Shown one piece after another: positions 22,789 through 29,008 of a stretch of DNA of 33,310 nucleotides (positions within the stretch are counted from its first letter, which is position 1; each line of letters starts with the position of its first letter). Under the pieces are notes generated by a model that saw nothing but the letters and a program-made list of their open reading frames with translations, was not told the DNA's origin and searched no databases. Made by a program: the position numbers and the translations under genes. Source of the stretch: Eubacteriales bacterium (GTDB lineage: Bacteria > Bacillota > Clostridia > Peptostreptococcales > Anaerovoracaceae); assembly GCA_029009055.1 (NCBI GenBank), contig JAQXJR010000019.1:1-33310 (forward strand), written 5' to 3'.

Positions 22789-23655
22789 CTATTTAAGCTT
22801 GGAAACTCCGTCCAGACTCTTAGTCTTTCCTGGGTAGAGTCCCATAGGCTCGTTGTGGATGGCAGCTACAGATACGACCTTAGTTCCGTTCTCCTTATTG
22901 AAGTCATCCAGATATGGCTGGTGCTGGAAGTAGTTAGCGAAGATCTCGCCGCTGTCTACGACCTTATTAGGCTGAACGTAATCTGTGAACTCCTTAATGT
23001 CGAGCGTGATGCCCTTCTTAGCCAGGATCTTCTTCGCTTCTCTAAGAATTACAGCGTGCGGAGCAGGTGAAGCGGCTACTGTGATCTTAGTTCCCTTAAG
23101 CTTAGAATAATCAACGTCTGGATCATATCCGTCTCCCGGCTTCTCTACTGTGGAAACGATGGAGCCCTTATACTTCTTCTCTATGAACTCCTTAACCTGC
23201 TTACTCTCCAGGGCAGCTACGAGAGCCTTAGTCTTAGGGTCATTCTCGTTACCCTTCTTAACCGCTACGATGTTAGCGTACTTAGCGGCGCTTCCCTCTA
23301 TGATGAGTGAATCGTCTACAGGGTTCAGCCCAGCGTCGATAGCGAAGTTGGAGTTAGCGATGCCGAAGTCTACGTCCTTAAGTGTGTTAGGGACCTGAGC
23401 GGCTTCAACTTCCTTAAATGTGATGCCGTTAGAATCTTCGATGTCCTTAACCCTGGCTGTGATGCCGGCTCCGTCCTTCAGCTTAATGTAGCCGTTATCC
23501 TGGAGCAGGAGCAAAGCTCTGGCTTCGTTGGTCGTATCGTTAGGAATGGCGATAGTTACGTCGTTTTCTTTACTGGATGATCCGCAAGCTGAAAGCGCTA
23601 CAGCCGATACGGCGAGCGTCAGCGCTAAAACTACTGATAATACCTTCTTCTTCAT
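22789..23655 (-). CDS. metQ: Methionine-binding lipoprotein MetQ, circularly permuted
   Basis: Substrate-binding lipoprotein of the MetNI importer (NlpA/MetQ family). Signal peptide MKKKVLSVVLALTLAVSAVA ends in lipobox LSAC with lipidated C24. The mature order is reversed relative to canonical MetQ. Residues about 31-167 (VTIAIPNDTTNEARALLLL to EFIEKKYKGSIV) match the normal C-terminal half. A linker of about 20 residues follows (TVEKPGDGYDPDVDYSKLKG). Residues about 189-288 (ITVAASPAPHAVIL, FTDYVQPN, FQHQPYLDDFNKENG, NEPMGLYPGKTKSLD) match the normal N-terminal half and end the protein exactly where the canonical chain would continue into AIPND. Both halves are well conserved, so it is probably functional. 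The start MKKK is preferred, with GGAGG ten bases ahead. Confidence 0.95.
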   Translation of the reverse strand: MKKKVLSVVLALTLAVSAVALSACGSSSKENDVTIAIPNDTTNEARALLLLQDNGYIKLKDGAGITARVKDIEDSNGITFKEVEAAQVPNTLKDVDFGIANSNFAIDAGLNPVDDSLIIEGSAAKYANIVAVKKGNENDPKTKALVAALESKQVKEFIEKKYKGSIVSTVEKPGDGYDPDVDYSKLKGTKITVAASPAPHAVILREAKKILAKKGITLDIKEFTDYVQPNKVVDSGEIFANYFQHQPYLDDFNKENGTKVVSVAAIHNEPMGLYPGKTKSLDGVSKLK

Positions 23656-23755
23656 ATTTATATTTCCTCCCATAATATTTATATCGAACTAAGCGATACT
23701 TACATTCGCGTTACGTGCTCTTTTCGAAAAGGTGTCTCTTTGTTTGACAATGACA

Positions 23756-23784
23756 ATACTAACATCTTAATTTCATGTTTTCAA
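23756..23784 (-). promoter_or_regulatory. metQ promoter
   Basis: The minus strand has -35 TTGAAA, a 17-bp spacer and -10 TAGTAT, giving a leader of about 95 nt before the metQ ATG. No S-box or T-box consensus is visible in the leader. Confidence 0.6.
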
Positions 23785-24080
23785 CAAAAACAGCCCATTT
23801 TCAGGTCATGCACTTTTCTATGCTGTGTCATTAATATATTTTATATCTAATCCGCCAATTTAAAGTCTGTTTATATAGCAAAGCGATCCCGCATTAGCAG
23901 CCTTCTGGCTTTTGCGATCGAAGCCTCAGGCTATTGCGGTCAGGGCCTTCGGCCGTTCCAGGTAAGGTGGGAGGTCAGGACTGGCTAGCCAGTCCTTACG
24001 ATTATAATTACATGGTGGCAGCCTGCGCCGGGCTGCTTCATTTATCTCTGAATGGTAGAAACCCGAAGCGGGTTTCTGAT

Positions 24081-24135
24081 AAAAAAATCGGAGGCGCCCC
24101 AGTTTATCGCTCGTATGGTCCAGGGGAGCGCCTCC
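24081..24135 (-). terminator. Terminator of the pilus operon
   Basis: On the minus strand GGAGGCGCTCCCC pairs with GGGGCGCCTCC (one asymmetry) around a loop of about 22 bases, and is followed by a run of seven T. It lies about 140 bp past the last sortase. A second compact hairpin AGAAACCCG/CGGGTTTCT follows immediately (24056-24076 region). Confidence 0.85.
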
Positions 24136-24277
24136 TAAAAAGAAGTGTGAAAGAAACTTGTATTCAATTATCATGTGGCATCAATTGCAACCCAAACCCA
24201 ATCGCCGATCGCAATAGTATATCGCAATTGCAACCTCGCAATTCCCAACATCTAATCATGAGTTGCAATCACCGCAA

Positions 24278-25231
24278 TTACCGCTCGTCTAGGTCTTTCC
24301 TCCGTCTTCCGAACCGGATCAGAAGCGCCAGAATCAGTAATGCCAATGGGAGCAGGATCCACCACCAGAACGGGAGCATGCGTATGAAATTTTTACCCGG
24401 GCCCTCGAGGAAGGTCTTATTCTCCTCAGGCGGGAACGGATCCGCCTGGACCTTATCGGTGATCTTCGCTGCCAACAGGTAGCGGCCGTTCGTATCGCCC
24501 GCGCAGGTCGACATGAGGACGATGTGGTCGCTCGGCTTAACACCCAAGTCCCTGTACCAGATGGCTTTGCGCCTGACAAGATCGAGGAAGCTTCGAGCCG
24601 CCGCCCGGTCGCCCGAGATCACGCTATAGATGGCGTCGTCGTAAGCATCACCTTGGAAGTAGGCGAAAATCTCTAGGCCGTGGTATTTCCCGCCATAATA
24701 GATTTTCCCATAGCGGCGCGACCTAAAGAATTTCTTCGACCGGAACTTATCCAGGTCACCGAACATGAGCCCGTCCTCCATGTGGTGGCCATAGATAATA
24801 GTCTTAAAATCCCCGAAGTCCGGCGCGTTCTTATAGTCCAGGAAAACACTCCCAGCGAGAGAAAACTTCCCCTCAGGGTCCTTGTTAATATAAGCGTCGA
24901 ACTCATTCGAGTAGAGCAGCGGATAGTCTATGCCCGTGCCGTAGACCTTAAGCCAGCCGATGACGTCATCGTTCTTCGCCTGCAGCTCCCGAAAGCTCAG
25001 GTTCCGCCCCCGGGACTCAGGCCTGTAGGTCTGGAAATTCGCCACATCCGCAGCCTTATAGATTTTATTCGTATCGTAAATAGTGTAGGCGGAGTAGAGG
25101 GCTGTTACGACGAAGAAGGCTATTATGGCGAGCTCGACCAAGACATTCGCGCCCCGAAGCAGACCCTGAAGCAAGCCTCGGAGCAAGGTCCGTGATTCCT
25201 TCCCGGATCCGTTCCCGCGTCCGTTATCCAC
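24278..25231 (-). CDS. Class B pilus sortase (second copy)
   Basis: Membrane transpeptidase that joins sorting-signal threonines to lysines or the cell wall. It has 317 residues with an N-terminal TM (about 31-52) and, unusually, a C-terminal TM (LPFWWWILLPLALLILALLI) with a basic end. Catalytic residues are H149 (IIYGHHMEDG), C243 (LMSTCAGDTNG) and R250. It aligns without gaps around all three with the other sortase of the operon, so they are duplicates. The GTG start overlaps the preceding pilin stop by 8 bp, with AAGGAG just two bases ahead. It is the last gene of the operon. Confidence 0.93.
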   Translation of the reverse strand: MDNGRGNGSGKESRTLLRGLLQGLLRGANVLVELAIIAFFVVTALYSAYTIYDTNKIYKAADVANFQTYRPESRGRNLSFRELQAKNDDVIGWLKVYGTGIDYPLLYSNEFDAYINKDPEGKFSLAGSVFLDYKNAPDFGDFKTIIYGHHMEDGLMFGDLDKFRSKKFFRSRRYGKIYYGGKYHGLEIFAYFQGDAYDDAIYSVISGDRAAARSFLDLVRRKAIWYRDLGVKPSDHIVLMSTCAGDTNGRYLLAAKITDKVQADPFPPEENKTFLEGPGKNFIRMLPFWWWILLPLALLILALLIRFGRRRKDLDER

Positions 25232-26297
25232 GTCTCCTTCTCCTGATCATGATGACCACGAGCGCAGCCACAGCCGCCGCCAGCACGATGCCCCAGAGCA
25301 TGATCTTACTCGTGTCACCCGTGATCGCGATGCCGCCTTTATATTTATTCGTGAACACGACCGCGTCAGCAGCCTTCCACGGCTTCCCGGAGCCCAGGAG
25401 CCTCTGGATGGAAGCGTCCGCCTTCAGCCCGGCGCCCTGCCTGTACACCTGATACGTCACCCGATATACGCTGCTATCGTAATTATAATTCTTATCACTC
25501 CCGGCCTCTTCCCTTATCTCGTAAGTGTATGATCCAGCCTTAGTGAATTTGATTTTCCCAAACGAGCAAAGCCCTTCGCCTGTGACTTTCGTCTCTGACT
25601 TCCCCGGCATCGGCATCTTCTTAGCGTTCATGGCGCTGGATTCCAAAGCCTTAAGCGTGAAGTAGAACGTCGAATCCTTCTTAGGATTTCCCTTAATCTT
25701 CTTCTCCACCTTAAGGAAATCGACCGTTACCGGGTCTGGCGGATATTCCTTGCCAAAGACATGATTAAATTCAACGTCTTTCGGCTTCTCACCCTCGCTG
25801 TCGACGACTACCATCTTCTCGAGTGTCACGCCATCCTTAGAGTTCAGGGCCTGGACCTTCACGGTGAAAACTTCTGAATCGTATGTGTAATCTCCGTGCT
25901 CGCCCTGGACCGCGCTCCTCACCTCGTAGGCGTAAATGCCGGCGTGCTGGAAGCTTATAGCGTTATCAGCTTTGCTGTTGAATGGGAATTTCACTTCCGC
26001 GTCCTTCCCCTTAAGCGTGAACTCGTAAGTTCCGCCTACCCGGCCGCCCGGCATAGGAGTCTCTGCTGCGTCAGTCGTTTCCGAATCTATGGCTTTTATC
26101 TCATATTTAACGGCGCTGTCGAAAGCCGGGTCCTTCTCTGCCTTAGGGTCTAGCTTCCACGTCTGTTTCACCGTCAGGTCCGTCGGATGCGCTGTCTCCA
26201 CAGCGAATGCCGTGTACGAAGCTCCGCCCGCGAGCGCCATGACCCAGGCGAGGACTATCGCTACCGTGAATCGAACTGCTCTATTCGCCAGCTTCAT
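25224..26297 (-). CDS. Minor (possibly basal) pilin with two FctA/Spy0128-like domains
   Basis: A signal peptide (cleavage near TAFA, residue 32) precedes two related pilin isopeptide domains of about 145 residues, 40-182 and 191-319. Domain 2 has the expected bond set: K196 or K199, catalytic E263 (YTYEIREE) and N317 (FTNKY). Domain 1 has N178 and lysines but Ser128 at the catalytic Glu position (YAYEVRS). The C-terminus is a sorting signal: IAITG (323-327), hydrophobic helix and RRRRR. This is not a standard LPXTG. Lying between two sortases, it may be the base or a minor subunit, like FctB position in streptococcal FCT loci. Confidence 0.88.
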   Translation of the reverse strand: MKLANRAVRFTVAIVLAWVMALAGGASYTAFAVETAHPTDLTVKQTWKLDPKAEKDPAFDSAVKYEIKAIDSETTDAAETPMPGGRVGGTYEFTLKGKDAEVKFPFNSKADNAISFQHAGIYAYEVRSAVQGEHGDYTYDSEVFTVKVQALNSKDGVTLEKMVVVDSEGEKPKDVEFNHVFGKEYPPDPVTVDFLKVEKKIKGNPKKDSTFYFTLKALESSAMNAKKMPMPGKSETKVTGEGLCSFGKIKFTKAGSYTYEIREEAGSDKNYNYDSSVYRVTYQVYRQGAGLKADASIQRLLGSGKPWKAADAVVFTNKYKGGIAITGDTSKIMLWGIVLAAAVAALVVIMIRRRRRG

Positions 26298-26312
26298 CTT
26301 ACTACCTCCGTT

Positions 26313-27290
26313 TTACTCTATCTCATCAGGCTTGGCTGCCTGCTTCATTCGTCTTTGTTTACGCTTTCTCCCCCGGCCTATAGCAAAGCCGAGCAGGATC
26401 AGAAGCGCTGCTCCTAGGAGGATCCACCACCAGAACGGAAGCTTTGCTAAGAAAGAACTTCCTCCGCCTAAATAAGGCTGCTCCTCCGCAGGGAAAGGAT
26501 CCCTATATGTCTTATCTGTTATCTTACCGGCCAGAATGTAACGCCCGTTCGTATCGCCCGCGCATGTGGAGAGCAGGACCACAGTGTCGCCCGTGTCTAC
26601 GCTTACATGCCTCGTGTACATGGCGATCCTCTTCATATACCGAAGGAACTCTGCCTTCTGATCGTCGGTCGTCAGATTAACGTCGTATATGCCGTTATCA
26701 TAGGCGTCGCCCTCGAAATAGGCGAAGAATTCTATGCCGTGGTTTTTATCGTTATAGTAAATGTTTCCGTATTTATGGTCATCGAAGTAGCCGCGGTCAG
26801 CGAACTTATCGATGTCGCCGAACATCATGGAGTGCTCCATGTGATGTCCGTAAATTATGTTCTTAAAATCCTTAAATTTCGGATCGTTCTTATAATCCAG
26901 GAATATAGACCCTGCCAGGGTGAACTTACCTGTCGGATCTGTGTTTATGTAGGCGTCGAATTTATCGGAATACACCAACGGATAGTCGATGTTAGTCCCG
27001 TAAACCGTGAGCCAGCCTATGACATCCGGATTTATCGCCCGAAGGTCCTGGAATGACAGGTTTCCCGTCCCGTTCTCTTCCGGCTTATATGTTTCGAACT
27101 CGGTTCCTTCCGCTTCCTGGTAGATCCGGTGCGTATCGTAGAGCGTGTAGGCGCCGAACAGCAGCATAATAAGGAGTATGACCAGTATGACCATATCCAC
27201 GCATCTGCTTATAAAGCGGATAAGCTTCCCGGCCAGGGAATCTGACCGGGAAGTATCTCTATCTTTCTTCTGAGTATCGTACTCTTCCAT
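26313..27290 (-). CDS. Class B pilus sortase (first copy)
   Basis: Pilus-assembly transpeptidase of 325 residues. TM1 is at about 32-50 and a C-terminal TM (LPFWWWILLGAALLILLGF) is followed by a strongly basic tail. Catalytic H149 (IIYGHHMEHS), C243 (LLSTCAGDTNG) and R250 are present. It lies directly after the backbone pilin gene, the usual place of the polymerising sortase. A hairpin lies between them, which may lower sortase expression relative to pilin. A 15-bp gap separates it from the minor pilin gene. Confidence 0.94.
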   Translation of the reverse strand: MEEYDTQKKDRDTSRSDSLAGKLIRFISRCVDMVILVILLIMLLFGAYTLYDTHRIYQEAEGTEFETYKPEENGTGNLSFQDLRAINPDVIGWLTVYGTNIDYPLVYSDKFDAYINTDPTGKFTLAGSIFLDYKNDPKFKDFKNIIYGHHMEHSMMFGDIDKFADRGYFDDHKYGNIYYNDKNHGIEFFAYFEGDAYDNGIYDVNLTTDDQKAEFLRYMKRIAMYTRHVSVDTGDTVVLLSTCAGDTNGRYILAGKITDKTYRDPFPAEEQPYLGGGSSFLAKLPFWWWILLGAALLILLGFAIGRGRKRKQRRMKQAAKPDEIE

Positions 27291-27310
27291 AAGATCCTAA
27301 ACAGTTTTAC

Positions 27311-27345
27311 AGAAAATCATTTATCGATCGCTTTCATGATTTTCT
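27311..27345 (-). terminator. Weak hairpin between backbone pilin and sortase, possible attenuator
   Basis: AGAAAATCAT pairs with ATGATTTTCT around 15 bases, just after the pilin stop. The stem is AT-rich and lacks a T tract, so it probably reduces readthrough or protects the pilin mRNA 3' end instead of stopping transcription fully. Confidence 0.4.
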
Positions 27346-27349
27346 TCTA

Positions 27350-28384
27350 TTAGCGGTTGAATTTTCTTCTGCCGACTACGAAGAGAGCGATTCCCGCGAT
27401 CGCGATGAGGATCATCGTTACGTATGGCAGTGAGTTAGTGATGATACCGGTGATGGTAACTGGTGTGTAATCGTTAGTAACTGCTACGATATTATCGCCT
27501 TCGCTTCCGAGCTTCTGCTCACCTGTTTCGAGCTTCTTTCCCTGATCGACTTTCGTTGCTGCTGCCTGTTTTCCGTCAGTAGTAACCTGATATGTAGCTG
27601 TGAAGTTCTTACCGCCATCCTCAGTTACGACGTACTTAGTTCCGGCAGGAACATCGCTGAAGACGAGCTTCTCGCCGTCCTGAAGTTCGAAGGAAGTTGC
27701 TTCTCCAACCTTGCATGTAACCTCGGTCTCACCGATTTTTCCTGTGTATGTGTCCTTATTTACGGCAGCGTTCTTGTCGTCGTTAGTGAAAGTGATAGTG
27801 AACTTATATGGAGATTCACTCTCGTATTCCTTATTAGTTACGGTCTTGCTGACTTCGAGAGTTGAAGTCTTAGTATATTTGTTAGTGAAGTCGATGCTGT
27901 CGACCTTCTCCTTCTTACTGTTTTCAACTGTGTATGACAGACCATCTGTTGTCTTATATACACGGAGTGTGTATGTCTCTCCGCCTACAGCCCATCCATA
28001 TCCATTTGCTGCCGCTTTTGGAGAAGTCTCAGCCACATTGTATGTGTAGAGGCCAGGCTTAGCATTTGCGAAATTATCGACTACGATCTTACCGAGGTCT
28101 ACCTTAGTTCCGGAAGCGAAGTTAGCGTTAGTCGCGTCCTTAGTAACAGCTGGGATAGCTACGTCAGCTACCTTGACCGGCTGGCCCGCGCCATTATCCT
28201 TCTGTGTGAAAGTGATGGTCACAGCGTCGCCCGGAAGTGTGACTCCGTCAGCGTATGTGATGGTCTTATTAACGTTAGGCGCTTCTGTGAGCGGTGTCGT
28301 GTCCGCGAAGGAAACGAGTGACATGCTCATTACAGTAGCCGCGCCGATGGCTACTACGAGTGCTTTCTTAAGAAAGTTCTTCAT
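27350..28384 (-). CDS. Backbone (major) pilin, Spy0128/FctA-like
   Basis: Predicted shaft subunit. A signal peptide is cleaved near SFA (27). Domain 1 (about 30-170) has isopeptide residues K40, E119 (YTYNVAE) and N168 (DFTNKY). Domain 2 (about 173-306) has K180, E255 (YVVTE) and N304 (VTNDY). Those positions nearly coincide with the bonds I recall for streptococcal Spy0128, implying the same two-domain pilin. Candidate polymerisation lysines are K157, K158 and K160, just before N168. The sorting signal is VTITG (309-313) with hydrophobic helix and GRRKFNR. The AAGGAGG site five bases before the ATG is the strongest in the operon, fitting high expression. Confidence 0.92.
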   Translation of the reverse strand: MKNFLKKALVVAIGAATVMSMSLVSFADTTPLTEAPNVNKTITYADGVTLPGDAVTITFTQKDNGAGQPVKVADVAIPAVTKDATNANFASGTKVDLGKIVVDNFANAKPGLYTYNVAETSPKAAANGYGWAVGGETYTLRVYKTTDGLSYTVENSKKEKVDSIDFTNKYTKTSTLEVSKTVTNKEYESESPYKFTITFTNDDKNAAVNKDTYTGKIGETEVTCKVGEATSFELQDGEKLVFSDVPAGTKYVVTEDGGKNFTATYQVTTDGKQAAATKVDQGKKLETGEQKLGSEGDNIVAVTNDYTPVTITGIITNSLPYVTMILIAIAGIALFVVGRRKFNR

Positions 28385-28471
28385 AACATCCTCCTTGAAA
28401 TTGAATAATATTGATTTTCTATCTCAACTGTTTCGTCCTTATTTAGCGATCGTTTGAAAATAGTTTAGAAC

Positions 28472-28999
28472 TTATATGCCGCGCCGGCGGATGATCGTCA
28501 TGACCTTACCGTGGGTGGCGCTTATATCGACCGGGCCGTAGAGACGGCTGTCTATAGGTGTGTTTCTGTCGTCCGCGAGCACGAAGACCTGGCCTGACTT
28601 CACCTTCACCGGGAATTTTATCCCCTGCTTATATGGCAAAGTCTCGACGTATATGTTATCTTCGATCTGCGAGTAACCGTTTATTTCCAAATGTCCGTCG
28701 GCTGTGATGTCGACTGTGTCTCCGGCCACAGCCACGACTCTCCTTACCTGGGTCTCGTCCTTATACTCGACCGTGATCACATCTCCTGCCACGTAGTTCT
28801 TCTGCAGCCTGTAGAATATGGTCAGGTCTCCTTCCTTAATGGCCGGCTTCATGGTGTTATCAGGCATCTGCACTATCCCGAATAATAGGGTGAACATTAA
28901 CACCATGACTATGGCTATGAATCCGATCTTCAGAAAAAGGAATTCCAGGTCCATGAGTATGGATGGCTGTTTCTTCTTCTCAGCTTCCTGTTTCTTCAT
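28472..28999 (-). CDS. Signal peptidase I homologue lacking the Ser-Lys dyad (SipA-like pilus assembly factor)
   Basis: A 175-residue type I signal peptidase fold with one N-terminal TM (about 21-43). In active enzymes the nucleophile sits in a G-[DS]-SM-x-P motif; here it reads PDNTMKPAIKEGD with Thr49. The general base lysine in V-K-R-V/I is Arg86 in TQVRRVVAVAGDTV. The later box LADDRNTPIDSRLYGPV is recognisable, with changes from GDNR. Both catalytic positions are thus substituted. In streptococcal FCT loci, catalytically dead SipA at the same gene position is needed for pilus polymerisation. It starts 9 bp after the tip adhesin stop with a GGGGG-type site. Confidence 0.9.
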   Translation of the reverse strand: MKKQEAEKKKQPSILMDLEFLFLKIGFIAIVMVLMFTLLFGIVQMPDNTMKPAIKEGDLTIFYRLQKNYVAGDVITVEYKDETQVRRVVAVAGDTVDITADGHLEINGYSQIEDNIYVETLPYKQGIKFPVKVKSGQVFVLADDRNTPIDSRLYGPVDISATHGKVMTIIRRRGI

Positions 29000-29008
29000 G
29001 GGCGCCCC

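Larger units (their letters stand above)
23656..24277. other. 620-bp gap between the pilus operon end and metQ
   Basis: On the metQ side there is a promoter and a leader of about 95 nt, too short for a SAM-I riboswitch; a palindrome CTTTTCGAAAAG occurs in the leader. The middle is GC-rich spacer with GCAAAGC. Near the pilus end are two hairpins and a stretch of repeated GCAATTGCAA/TTGCAAT phrases (24180-24280) of unknown meaning. There is no gene. Confidence 0.5.

Noticed and set aside
23656-23755. SAM (S-box) riboswitch upstream of metQ
   Set aside because: The leader from the best promoter is only about 95 nt and lacks S-box helices and consensus.
24278-27290. The two sortases as an assembly duplication
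   Set aside because: They differ at many residues and in length and flank a distinct gene, so they are real paralogues.
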